Of a stretch of DNA of 64,000 nt, positions 10,631 to 23,100 are shown one piece after another; the stretch's first letter is position 1, and the number at the start of each line of letters is the position of its first letter. The position numbers were made by a program, and so were the translations under genes. Source of the stretch: Zygnema cylindricum (taxonomy: Eukaryota; Streptophyta; Zygnematophyceae; Zygnematales; Zygnemataceae); contig JBBHKE010003121.1 of assembly GCA_037447655.1 (NCBI GenBank), positions 1-64,000 on the forward strand, read 5' to 3'. The notes below the pieces were generated by a model that saw nothing but the letters and a program-made list of their open reading frames with translations, ran no database searches and was not told the DNA's origin.

Positions 10631-11039
10631 AGTCTTCCAACATTGTTTTTTATTGAATATTCTCCGTACTACTTTTTAGAGTGTTCCTATGTCTGAAAAC
10701 GATTTTTTTTCTTTAAAATGTGACGATTGTAGATGATTACAAAACTAGCGACCATTTTTTATGTTTACAAAATAGCAACGGTTGTAGACCTCCAGCATTT
10801 TTGACATTGCAGATGCTAAGGGTTTTGCGATGTTATGACGTCATACTCGCTGGTGCTAACGTCGACGTCATTGATTCAAAAAAATTTGGCCATGGCTTCA
10901 TGATTTCGTTTTTTAAACCTTTTTCACTCGACTTGCCATCAAAATATGCCCAAATGTATTAAAAAGAATCATTTTCCAAAGCTCTTTTATTGCATACCGA
11001 TATTGTCGTGTTTTTCTCCAAAAAATGAGAGATAAAAAT

Positions 11040-11480
11040 TATTATATGAGAGGGAGAGGGATGGAAGCGTCTTCACGCACTTCGCTTTTGCGAAATGGCA
11101 TTCGTTGTTCGAGACCCTTTCGCGGCCCCTGTACGGAAAATTGTCCGTACAGGCTGCATTTTTTTTTGTAATTGCGTTTTGTTAAAAGGTTTTGAAAAAA
11201 TTCAAAACACATGCAATCATAAAATCATATTCGTTGCTTTAAATAAAATTAACTTGCGAATCGATTTCAAATAAAGTTTGAAGATGACGTTTCTTGATGT
11301 GGTAGTGGGTCCAAAAGAGCAAGACGACAAGTTGTAATACATTTCAAGTTTCACGATGACGAAAATTGTTTTATGGTTTTCACGAATTTTCTGTAGGACA
11401 TAAGATTTTCTTGCTGCAAGCTATGTTTTGGACAACAAACGCAAAAAAAAACCCTTTAACACATGGGAATACACCCTTAC
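11040..11480. repeat. Degenerate copy of the 9.7-10.6 kb repeat
   Basis: Blocks such as GAAGCGTCTTCACGCACTTC, GAAGATGACGTTT and CATGGGAATACACCCTTA match 9730-10630 in the same order with many differences. It is non-coding as far as I can see. Confidence 0.5.
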
Positions 11481-14302
11481 ATGTTGCAACCGGAGAAGCT
11501 CTTGTCTTTACTCTTTAGGGTACTTCCCCTCGTGTTAAAACGTTCAAAAATTTGTGACACATGTAAAAATTGCAATTATGAGACCTCCATAGGTCCTCAG
11601 AATAGGCACCGCACACAAAGCCCCTATAATAACCCTGACCCCTTTGTGTTTTGACAATAATAACTGCCACCTTGGCAAACAAAAACTCCAACCACCTTCA
11701 CTCTTGTGAGGACAAGACTCCCCTGAGTCAATAACAAAAACAATCTTTGAATATGCTCACTTGATCAGTAAGTTATTAAGGGTCAAGGTTGACCATTTTT
11801 ACACAAGCACTCTGGGAGAGAGGCAGCTACCTACCAAATTTTATAAGTTCTACATCCCTCTCTAAACCCTCGACTACTAGAGTACAACACCAACCACAAG
11901 ACTCTGTCGTACAAAAAGGTATAAGTGTCGGAGTACTTTTTGTACGGCCATCGTGCGACATGGCTAAAATTTTGACGCTTGCCATATCCGGATTAGTTCC
12001 CATATTCTTTGGAGATGCCGCAAGCCAATGATGTTGTGCCACGTGGCGCTTGTCTTGTTGCTGACCAAAAACCGCCAAAGCGCCTATTCCGCGATCTCGA
12101 CACCTATCGTGGCTGTTCGATCAAAATCGAGTTTTGATTCTAGCCGTCGAAATCAATGCGGAGTATTTGTTTTGCCGTAGAAACAAATGCGCGGTATTCG
12201 TTTCGCGAAGTACCGTAAGTCGTACGTATAGTATGCCTGTGTCTATGTTACAAGTCTGTTTCAACCGTTAAATGAATTTATGTAAACATATATCTTTAAA
12301 TACTTATCAAACCCTATGTAGTTCAACACTGATCTTATACTATAAGATAAAGCTACCGGCTATTATTGACTTGACGGACGGTAGGTACCCGGATCAAATG
12401 TTGGGTCCGTCAAGTACATTTTGGTAAACCTACCAAAATCTGCCGTTTGTCTCTCTCTAGACAACACAAGCAGCTATGGCTCTAGATCTCTCCCTCTCTA
12501 ACCTTTAGCGATTGCGACAAGTGTGGGAGCTGAAGAGAGGAGTTAGAGTGCCTTGCATGAGCATACAACCATGAAATGACATGCATCACACCCAATTAGC
12601 GTTGCCAAGAATGTATGGACCACACATATCTATGCCAAAGCAGAGGGAAAAGAATATATAACATCGGAAATATGAATGAATCGGCTCAAGAAAACAAACA
12701 AACAAATAAAAGTACAACGACAAGCTTGGTAGGTAGAGAGGGGAAAAGGATGGAATTCCCCTATTTGCGACAGTAGCCACTAGGCCCTGAAATCTTCAAT
12801 ATTCCCTACGATAGTCCAACTAGCAGACAGCAGTCTTCTCCTTAACCGGATGAGACTTTCGAGAAAACCGACACTCCCAAAGTCAGAAGAAAAATGAGAC
12901 AAACGACGAAAACCACGCAACAACAATAATACACACAAGATTCACCCTTCAGAATTCGCAGAGCACAGAAAGTGTGACACAATCTGGAGGGAAACCTTGC
13001 CGGTTGGCTTGCGCCGGTAGATTAGGTAAAGACTTAGTATAGAAAAGAGTAATCAAGAAAGCTCAGAGACAAAGCTAGCCAGAGACTAAGGATCCAAAAA
13101 AAGAAACCCTAACTCAACAACCAACTGATACTAAATACCACGCAGAGGAATGCTAATGGAAAACCCAAAAAGAGGTTCAACAAATCCCGAGAATGTAGAT
13201 TGCCAGAAAACGACAACTCTCCAATGTTGAATTCCCGTGCTGTAATTTGCAACTAATCCTACGCGGCCATATGGCCTTTATCCTATGCTGTCGCCTATTG
13301 TACAGCTACACTAATTTCTATATGTCTTTGAGCAAGTAGCTTTCTATGTACAAACGCTGCCGGTTTTAGAGGTGGCCGCTACGTGGCCGCCTCAGGAAGC
13401 CTTACATCTACACCTCGAGGATGAAAACCCTCATTACGCTACAAAAATAATGCATGAACCTCCGAGGGTTCATGACTTGGACATGTGTCAGGTATGTAAC
13501 CGTTTTAGTTCATAAGATGTTAGGTTTGGAGCCGTTCGAATTCGCGAAATCCGATGCCGTACCGCAATCTGATTTCATGCCGGTAACATGGAACGACCTC
13601 ACTTCCGTCCGTATCTTCAACTGAACGCTCCGCCACCGACGTGTAATATTCACTTATACCCCAATTAGAATAAGAATCCACTATAATACTCGCCGACTTC
13701 TTGCGGCATGACAAGAGTCAAAGTGTCTCTGCTTATTTTCTGCATTTTCATTTTACATTTTTAGACATAGAAAATAATAAAAGAACCATTAATTTTTACA
13801 TCCCCTTATTTTCTAGTCACTCTTTAATTTAAGACCATACTTCTCCCTACGAAAAATTAGTTTAGGGAAAGGTACAAGTTTGGTCATCATATCAGCTACC
13901 ATTTCACTATCTGGTATATACTATAAATGCAAAAGGTCCTTGATATCCAACACTAGAAATAGGAACACTTCGAAAAGTACATCGTACAATCTGTGCTAAA
14001 ATCCAAAGTGACATTTTAAAGTTTCGGTTACATGGGGACACCCACTTGTGTCTCTCACAATAGATTTTGCAGAAACAAAGGCAACTTATGAGCTTTAGAA
14101 GCTTTTCATTGGACCGATTTATTTTACTCCCTTTTCTTTTAGATTTTGGTTTATCAGGCCAATCAACCTCCTAAAATATATACATTTTTTATGAAATTTG
14201 ACGTGGTTGTACATTGAACCTCATAGAGTTTGCGAGTCCGGAATATTATTCCGTCGACATGTTCAAAACTGACAAAACATCAACGTACCCAAATAGATAC
14301 GA
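11481..14302. other. Intergenic, nothing recognised
   Basis: Open frames here are short and show no recognisable protein motif. The sequence at 12.8-13.4 kb is less AT-rich than its surroundings and could be old transposon DNA, but no LTR ends, TIRs or coding remnants could be identified. Confidence 0.5.
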
Positions 14303-14310
14303 CAATTCTG

Positions 14311-15148
14311 TAGTGTTGGGTATCGGGACCTTTTGATGATATTCGATATATGTTGAATTTCAGGTACCCGATAATCGATATATCGCTACGATATATCGAA
14401 AATCAAAATATCGCGATATATTGCCAATATATCGTATCGCGATATATCAAGGCATTAAAAAAAAATAAAAAAAATCATAGGTCTCCAAAGTCACGTGCTT
14501 TCAGACAAGGCGACCGTAAAATTTTTGCCGAAAAGAAATACGGTTTTTCCCTGAAAGTCAGCAGAGTGAAGGAGATCTCTGAGGTACATTGACGCGGTAC
14601 ACGTGCGAAGTACACGTACGTAATTCGCAAGTACAGATTTCCATACGAAAATGGTCGGTTATCAAATCTTTGACGATTTTAGAGATTTGATCGTCAACTT
14701 ACAAGGAACCACTCAAATCAAAACACGTATGTAAAAACTTGTTTACAGAATTTACGCGATGTTAACCGAGGCCGTTGTAATACATAAATTTTGCTATCCG
14801 TACTATTTCAGAGACCTCCTCATGTAACCATACCCCAAATAAGTAATTATATGAATTACAAAATTTGTACTTTTTTGTTGGTTACATTTTGCGGCGACTA
14901 CCTTTAAGTCACGGAACGAAAATCAGGTTGTACGTTGCGTATCAGACAATTTGTTTTTTTTCGCTAAAAAAACATATTATATTAAAATATAAAATATTAA
15001 ATTTAAAAGATATTATATATCGCGATATATATATCGTGATGATTTATGTTGGTCTCGGTACGATATATCGAGAATTCTACTCGATCGATATTCAATATAT
15101 TGACTATCGAAATAATCGCGATATGAATTTACCCCATACCTAACACTA
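14311..15148. mobile_element. hAT-like TIR element family D, copy 2
   Basis: 838 bp bounded by TAGTGTTGGGTATCGGG and CCCATACCTAACACTA, and flanked by a perfect 8-bp target duplication CAATTCTG at 14303-14310 and 15149-15156. Eight-base duplications with such ends point to hAT superfamily mobilisation. Relative to copy 1 it carries about 220 extra bases near 14660-14880. Palindromic TCGATATATCG strings fill the sub-terminal regions. It encodes no transposase. Confidence 0.85.
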
Positions 15149-15207
15149 CAATTCTGGTCTTGATTCTGATACGATTCGATATGGAAACATTATCGAATCT
15201 CCAACAC

Positions 15208-16077
15208 TACACCGTGAATCGCTATTAGCGTAATGAAATAGATAGCGTAATGAAACAATTAGCGTACTTTACGGTAAATTGTGTTTTTTCGGGTACACCA
15301 TGATACTAATTTATCATGTACTCTAATTTGTAAACTGCTTTGTAAAAATTTTCAGCACATAATATGTCCACACTAAAACATGTATATGTACGAAACTGTT
15401 CAAATCGTACGCCGTCGCGTTTTTTTGACATCTGCGTATGCCGGAAAATATTTACGCAATTATATATTATTATATTTTCTGTACTTTTAAATTTAAAAAT
15501 GTACGGAATAGTACAGATCTGACAGTCCGTACACCACACTATGTGAAAGGTACATCATTTTTACAGGATCCGTATCAAAACCGTACAGATCTCATGGCGG
15601 CTACTGTACTTTCTGTGCTTGTACACGTCCGGGGAATAAGTCGTACAGCTGAGTGTACAGGCCGTACTTTTATTTGTACAGTCCGTACAGATATCGCCAA
15701 TAGTTATCGTTATCGGCATTATCGCCGATAAGTACCCGATATTATCGGCTACTTATCGGCGATAAGACCGATGTCGATATATCGTACCAATATATCGATT
15801 ATCGGATACCCGAAAAAAGGCCCATATCGGTTATCGGCAAATCCTTACCGATTATTTGTACCTTTTTACTTATAGAGGTACAATTTTGCACGGTCAGACG
15901 TCGTCCGTACTCCACACTATTTAAAAATAACCTATATTAAATTTTTTACGCTAGTTAAACCTCACCTAAATTAGAATAATGAAAAAATTAGAATCGATTA
16001 CTCTATTTGATGTGTTAGAGTCGAAATTTCCAGCGACCGAATTAGAGTAATTTACTCTAATTACGATTCGCGGTGTA
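15208..16077. mobile_element. TIR element family E
   Basis: About 870 bp, from TACACCGTGAATCGCTATTA to CTCTAATTACGATTCGCGGT. The interior has many GTAC and CCGTAC motifs and, at 15690-15850, a dense run of ATCGGC/GCCGAT palindromes resembling the family D ends. The ends belong to the same TIR family as A, B and G. No transposase frame is visible. Confidence 0.6.
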
Positions 16078-16624
16078 CTTCTGCTTACGGATAACGGAAA
16101 TGTGGAAAACGATAATATACGTTCGACCTCGCTTCTAGTACTTGGCCCACTTTGGGCCAAAACCGACCACACCGAACTAACCTGGCTTTCCGGCAGCTCG
16201 TTTAAGCGATCTCCTTAAAGTCCAACTGAGCTTCCTTCGGATCGGTCGACTTAAGAGTCCGTATGAGTGCATTATTCGGCGCGACGTCTCGCATGAGCTT
16301 GACTGCTGCCGGGCCGTCAAATGGACGTGGGGGAACGGCGAGAAGTTGAAAAGCCGTTTGTACCTAACGTTATCGTTACAATATTTCCACATAAAGAGGG
16401 CTACTAAACGTTAAAATACTTTCTCCTACTTTAAACGATATACGACTTTCTTTTATGTCTATTGCTGCATTCACACTAGAAATGGATAATGAATGAGATG
16501 AGGGAATGAATCATAGTTCAAAAGTAGGTGACCGTACGCCCATACAATATGCCTATTGTATGCAAAACATATAATATCGCCTTAAGACCCATATTGTATT
16601 GGCCGCAAAATAAAAAAAAATAGT
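16078..16624. other. Intergenic with a short coding-like remnant
   Basis: On the minus strand, roughly 16195-16345, one frame reads RPFDGPAAVKLMRD followed by an ordinary-looking stretch, then a stop. It is about 45 codons, has no start and matches no family I know. It may be a decayed transposase or gene exon. The rest has no features. Confidence 0.3.
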
Positions 16625-16836
16625 AACAGGGTTGAGTTGCACATGGATCGATAGAGAATTAAACATCATGTTTAAAAATGAAAAAAAAATCTGACAAAAA
16701 ACTATTTTTCGGTGAGTTTTGAGCGACTTTTTACATAAACCGTCAGTTTCGGACGATCGGACCATCGTTGATCAAAGTAGGCGATTTAAGAATATCACAT
16801 GAAAAGCCCATAACACAACTTACGAAAGGACAATCG
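16625..16836. repeat. Dispersed repeat family C, copy 2
   Basis: Same orientation and extent as 2648-2862 (AACAGGGTTGAGTTGCACAT to ACGAAAGGACAATC), with scattered substitutions. Confidence 0.7.
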
Positions 16837-18107
16837 GTCATATTAGCGTCTGCAATTTTGAGGGCCACACTAAATAAAGCCTCAAATTGACAAACCAGGC
16901 AGTATAGGACAATAAAAAAACAAAAATACCACACTGCCAAAAAAATTACCAAAACCGCGTTCACATAATCGAAACGCGACTGTTAATCGAATATGTGTGA
17001 ACGGGATTTTTTACGACATGGTTTTTTTCCATTTTTAAAACGCACATTCTCATGCATCCGCGCTTACTAAAACTAGTTTATTGTACTTTTTAACTTGAAA
17101 AGGTACATTTATGTACGGTCTGACATTGACCGTACACCACTCTATTTAAGAGACAATGTACTTTCATTTATTACGGTACTTGGAAAAAATCCCTAATTAG
17201 AGTAACAAAAATATAGAATAAACTACGCTATTTGAGATTTTTTCCGGTTTTTTTTCTTCCCGGTTTTTTTTCCCACGGAATGTCATCCTACGGCGTGTCA
17301 GTTTGCTAAAAATTTCCGTCCGGCGGCGTGCGCTGTACTTTGATCTTACGTCAGATTCGGACGTTTGTACAGGAGTGTGCACGACGCACACACATACAGT
17401 ATGCCTACGTTGCGCGAGTTTTGTGCAAAGTTTTGTGCGCCTACCAAAGGCCTACCATAAAAAAGCCTACTTTTGAACTATGGTACAAACAATTAAACAT
17501 CCACATTCCGGCAAGAGAGACGTACTGCGGATATCCCTGTCATACCTCCATGAGTGAGCCGAAGGTCAACTGGCCAATTGGCCATCGACGAATACTGTAC
17601 TTCACCCTACCAAAAGGCCTGTCAACAAGCGAATATTTCCAAGCCGTAAACCCGTTCTATGTATGTTTCATATTCAAATAGGTCATCTTACGTCAGCTCC
17701 TCGTCTTCTCCTCTGGCATGCGCGTTTGTTGACTTGGTCCAATTTGCCAGCAGCAGTATTCCGCAATTTCTCCTCCTGTCTCCACCTTACCATTATGGCG
17801 TTCTATGCAATCGCCATTCGCCGTTGTCTAGTTTGAATTCACAACCCACGTCGAAGCGTAATTGAGACGTAACCGTAACGAACAAAAACTGTCGATTTGC
17901 GATTCTGGTATCATAACTCATAGTAGTCCACAACAAATTAAAACATGTTAAATATGTGAATGTAACGTGTCCAAGTGGGAAAGTAACCGACTTTCTAATT
18001 TAGTAGGGATTATTTGGTTAGACACAATTGGCCGCGCTGCATCGCATCCGGTCATAACGTACCTTCCAACAGTTGTCTTCTTCCCCCCCTCTTCTCAAAC
18101 CCGTTCT
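16837..18107. other. Upstream region of the BRAHMA gene
   Basis: At 17060-17230 there are remnants of the TIR-element family (CCGTACACCACTCTATTTAA, CCCTAATTAGAGTAAC). From about 17670 the sequence becomes CT-rich and element-free, the likely promoter and 5' untranslated region. No TATA box or transcription start can be assigned with confidence. Confidence 0.4.
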
Positions 18108-18250
18108 GTGTAGTTACAGATAACTGATATTCCAGAATCGCCCTCTCCTCCTGAAGTCTTAACCCTTCCCATGCAGTCGCAGACAACTGCCCCAATTTAA
18201 GGACCCCTTTCTCTCCTCAATCTTGTTCTATGCAGTTGCAGAGAACTGAT
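18108..18250 (+). promoter_or_regulatory. Triplicated start-codon region with a 9-codon uORF
   Basis: Three degenerate direct copies of about 60 bp begin at 18108, 18171 and 18230. The third provides the BRAHMA start (ATGCAGTTGCAGAGAACTGA). The second (ATGCAGTCGCAGACAACTG) opens a frame that stops at 18200, a nine-codon upstream ORF ending 29 bases before the main ATG. The first is dead, with GTG TAG where ATG CAG would be. Such an uORF could lower translation of the main frame. Confidence 0.6.
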
Positions 18251-20143
18251 GCCTCCTCAGAATCCCTTCCTTTTCCTGGCTCCTGGGAGGAGAGCCTACC
18301 CTTGTCTCTTAAACAAAGAGGTCTGAGCACTGGTTATACTGCTGCTGCGGCTGCTGCTGCTGCTGCTGCAGTCAGCAGCAGCAGCAGCAGTCAACAAGAA
18401 CAGCAACAACATCAACATCAACATCAACATCAACAACAGCAGCAGCATCAACAACAGCAGCAACATCAACAACAACAGCAGCAGCAGCAACATCAGCAGC
18501 AACAACATCAGCAGCAACTTCAGCAGCAACAACATCAGCAACATCAGCAACATCAGCAACAACAGCAGAAACATCAGCAACAACCGCAGCAACATCAGCA
18601 ACAACAGCAGCAACATCAGCAACAACAGCAGCAGCAACAATCACAGCAAGGCCAACACCGCCAGGAACACCAGCAACAGCAAAAGCAGCATCAACAGCAG
18701 AAACAACAACAGCAAAAACAGCACCAGCAATTACAGATGCAGAGACAGCTACAGTTACAGCAACAGCAGCAGCAGCGACAGCTGCAGTTACAACAGCAGC
18801 AGCAGCAGTTACAGTTACAGCAACAGCAGCAGCAACAAAAACAGCAGTTACAGCATCAATTGGCGCAGCAATCGCAGCAGCAGCTTCAGCAAACTTCTCA
18901 TATGGCTAGAGCGGTAACATCTCGTCCTGTACACATAGGAGTAACAGAAGTAATGACTCAGAACTCGCAGCATCAGCAGCAGAAGCTGCAAGGTCCGTCT
19001 ACAGGATATCAAACAGGCATTGCAGGTGCATCAAACGTCTCTCATGATTCTTTCTCTCAGTATCCAACTACACATTATGCAGGAGCAGCTTTGTCTAGAT
19101 CTCATGATCAGCAGAACATTCCTTCTCACCTCATGCCCCAGTTGCAAGCACATATTGCAACCCTAAATGCTATGGGCAGTCCTCAAGGTAACCAAGTGCA
19201 GCATAGAGGAGGTCAAAATCTTCCAATTCACCTCATGACAACTCAAGATACTCGATCTTCTTCCATGAGTCCTTTACAATCAAGTATGCTGCCTGCCTCA
19301 GCATCGCAAGGAGTGTATAACTCTCAGCTTGTCAGATTGAAGCTGGCAGCTTCTTCGGGAGCATCATCTGTCAGCCAAATTGCTCCTGGGAACAAGCAAA
19401 GTACATATGGAGGGGTAAATGGAGCTGGAGGTAGCTCAGCCACAGTGCAGCAAGCTGTTCTTCAGTCTAGAGAACACTCTCCTTCAGTTGCTAAGCAGGG
19501 GATTTCAACTCCCGGCAGGACTTCTCTTGTTGGGGCTTTAGGAAGAACTCCAGCTACATGTGAAAAGAGTGAGGATGAGTTAGGATTTTCTGGTCGGGCC
19601 AAACAGGTTGTACATTCTGAAGCAAGTCGTGCCTTTGGACCTTTCTCGAGCTCATTGTCTTCTGGGCTTCAGAAAGGATCGCTACAGCTACAGCAGCCAC
19701 AGCTGCAGTCACAGCAACCACAGCCACAGCCACAGCCACAGCCACAGCCACAGCCACAGTCACAGTCACAGTCACAGTCACAGTCACAGCCACAGTTACA
19801 GCAACAGCAGCTACAGCCACAGTCACAACCACAACCACAGCCACAACCACAGTCACAGCTACAGCTACAACCACAGCAACAGCAGCAACAGCAGCCGAAG
19901 CAGCCGCAGCCGCAGCCGCAGCCGCAGCAGCATACCATACAGGGACATCAAACATCAATGCTTCAAGCCATGGAAGCAGGAGCCGGTGTCACTCAAAAAT
20001 ATAGCACTGGATTATATATGAGTAACCAGCGTGGATTATTTAAGGGGCAGCAGCAGCAGCAGCAGCTGCTTAAACAGACAGGATTCACAAAGCAGCAGCT
20101 CACAGTGCTGCGGTCGCAAATTCTGGTGTTTAGACGGCTGAAG
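18230..20143 (+). CDS. BRM: BRM exon 1: polyQ region and start of QLQ domain
   Basis: 638 codons. It opens [21 protein letters not shown], then an alanine run, a glutamine/histidine-rich block (about codons 55-220) built from mixed CAG/CAA/CAT codons, a less repetitive S/T/Q region, and a second Q/P/S block near codons 485-565. It ends in the QLQ domain [21 protein letters not shown]. Donor GTAAGC follows the last lysine codon. Confidence 0.9.
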
Positions 20144-23100
20144 GTAAGCCTCTATGCATCTTGAAACGCAATGAGGAAGGAGGCAAGAGAGATTGGTCAA
20201 GTGTGTCCCTGCTGTGGTCCTTGATTGCGAATATGCCAGTTTGCCATTAAGAAGCTCCTTGAACTCCACACTGCGATTTGTAGAAAGAGATAGTATATTA
20301 TTATGATAAACCCTACAGACCTTAACCTTTGGGGATTTGTCTAGCCATTGTCTCAATCATCATTGGCCAGCCTCCTGTACATTTGAGATGGCCATTAGCG
20401 GAACGTGGTTGAAAATAAAGTAATCTGACTCTCCACATTGGTTTTTGTCGATTGGGCAGAAAGGTGAAGTCATTGTTGCTGCAGACATCATGGACTCTAT
20501 TACTGCTGTTCCCCTTCCTGCAGCCGATTATTCTGGTAGAAATGTGTATCAAAGTTCTACAACTACCATGCAATTGCCAAGCAAGTCCGGAAACAAACTA
20601 CTTCAGATGAATACCCCTGGTAACCCACTTACCAATCAGCCAAAAGCGGCACCACAGACTCAGACAGCCATCTTGCAGCAAGGTTTCAAGCCTGAGTCAG
20701 TTCTTGTTCCTCCAGAATCCACTCAGCAAATATCTTCTAGCCTAACTTCCCCTCCGTCTCGGGCCACATATGCAGCTTCTCCAGAAGTAAGCCACTCTTT
20801 GGTCAGTGGAAAGGTCCCAGGAACTAGCAATTCAAGTCAGGTGGAGAAGTTAAAGGTTGCTGTTGTGAAGGATCCAAAAACGGAGGAACAGCGTAAGCTG
20901 GAGTTGGCAGAAGCAAAGAAACGGAGAAGGCAGGAGCAGAGAAGGGCCAAGGCTGCCGCACAGAGGGCAGAAGCAGCCAGGTTGTCCCAGGCGACGTTGG
21001 AGTTAGCTGCAGCAAACAGAGCAGCTGCAGGAATTGAGCAATCAGTTAATGGGAGAAGCCTGTTCCATTCTGACGCCGAAGCTGTAAATGCTAGGGGTAA
21101 AGGGAAGATGAAGGTTGAAGGAGCTGGCAAGGGTCTCCTTGGAGAGTTGGAGATAGCCGAAGGGGTGAGGGGAACACAAGTCAGCAAGGTAGAGAAGGGC
21201 TTGTCATTTGCGGAAAGTCATGCTATGAATAGGAAGCAATTCAAAGGTCCCTTATATGATTTCAAGCCAGTTGGCTTATTTTATAATCAAGAGGAACCAT
21301 TTCCGAAGGATATCGGTAGATGGGGTCAGCCTGTTATGCTATCCATTGATGCAAGGGAGCTCTTGCTGGAGGAATCTAGAAAGTTTGTAGAGGATAGGAT
21401 AACGTATAAGCTGCAGGAATTAGATTGGCTTTTAGGCAAGGAGCCAGGAAGCAATGCTGAAGCAAAGGATGCGAGACGGAAGGCTGACGGGAAAAATGGA
21501 GGAAGCAGGGCTGAATGGGCGGACATAGAAGACAAAGTTGGAGGAGAGAACGCCAATGGAGGTGATGAGCCTGTGAAGCAGGAAGGTGTAGACCTGGATC
21601 TGGCTGTGGATGAGAAACTAATAACCAGTGAATGTGTGGAGGGTGGAGTTGCTGAAGGTGTTCTTTTGCCACCTGCCAGAAGCCTTCGACCAGAGGCACG
21701 TTTGAAATTAAGAATTCAGCAAAAAATGCTGCGCCTCAGAGATTTACAGGTAAGTGTCTGGGCAGTGCATGGGATGATGGTTTGCTGTTGGTGGGTGCTC
21801 TTTCTTTCCTGTCAGGTGTATTGTTAGGGGTTAATAGCAGATCAACTAAGTTGCTGATGTTGATCATCTTTAGCCATAACATTGTTCTGCCTTTTATTCT
21901 ATTTCCAATTTGGCTGAATTCCCTCGGACAGGTGTTATCGTGGTTATGCTTTCTTTTTTCTGTCCGAGTCTCTCATCCCTGAGTGTGTGACCTTTTTATT
22001 AATAACAGACACATGTCCGTCAAGGAGTAGAAGAGGAGCAGCTTGCTATTTCGTCTATGGGGGATCGCTCGTATAGAACATTTACAAAATGGGCCGAAAA
22101 GCAACGCAGTGATATGCAGAAGCAGTGTATGCAAGCTCAGAAGCTGGCCCGTGACAAATTTTTGAAGGCAGTTTTTCTCTGGAGAAAGCGGTTAGTGGAG
22201 ACCCAATGGAATGTGAGAGATGGAAGAACTGTGAGAAATAGGGGGGTTGCTAAATACCATGATAAAATGGCTCGAGATCAGGCCAAGCGCAAGGATGAGG
22301 ACAGAAACAAACGGATGGAGGCTTTAAAGAATAATGATGTAGATGCATACCGAGAAATTTTGCAGCAACAGCAGACACAAATGATGCCAGATGATGCTAG
22401 AGAACGGTTTGAGGTTCTTAGCACATTCCTTACTCAAACTGAGGATTATCTTAAAAAGCTCGGGAGCAAGATTTCAGCTGTCAAGAATCAGCAGGAGACA
22501 GAGGAGGCAGCAGTGGCCGCTGCTGTAATTGCACGTGCTCAGGTGGGTTTAACTGACTTTGCCGTATGGATGTGCAGTTTAAAGTGAGTATTAGTTATGT
22601 GGCACCACTCGATTATGATCTTTAGTTGCGATGGACTTTGATGACTTAAATGTGCGGATTTGATGTTTGGGGACGTGCAGGGTTTATCAGATGAAGAAGT
22701 GCAAGAGGCAGCAGACGAGGCAGTCAAAGAGCTTTCACAAAAGATGTGGGAAATGGATCCAAAGGCCACCGGGGCTGCGGCAGTGAGCAAGTGAGTTGTG
22801 GGTCATGATGCTGGGGATTTGTGTTTTACTGTTCTATTTTTCCCATTCCTTCCGCTAAAATACCCTTGTGAATATTATTCAGAGTAGCAACTTGCTGGTT
22901 TGTGGCATGTGTTGTCAATTCTATTTTTCTTTGCGAAGTTGGCATTTTCCTTTCAGTAGATCTGATCCATGGATCTTACATCCATCTTCCAGAAGTTGGT
23001 GAAAGTTATGAACCAGACGAAGATGTTGGCTTTGCATCTGCTAGCCCGATGTAGAGCTTGGTATCGGATTCTGCTGCATACGTAATTTATCGTTTTCTTG

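Noticed and set aside
18296-19958. Long minus-strand frames of poly-Leu, poly-Val/Ala or poly-Cys opposite BRM exon 1, and a poly-Ser/His frame on the + strand
   Set aside because: They are alternative readings of the CAG/CAA repeats that encode the BRM glutamine blocks.
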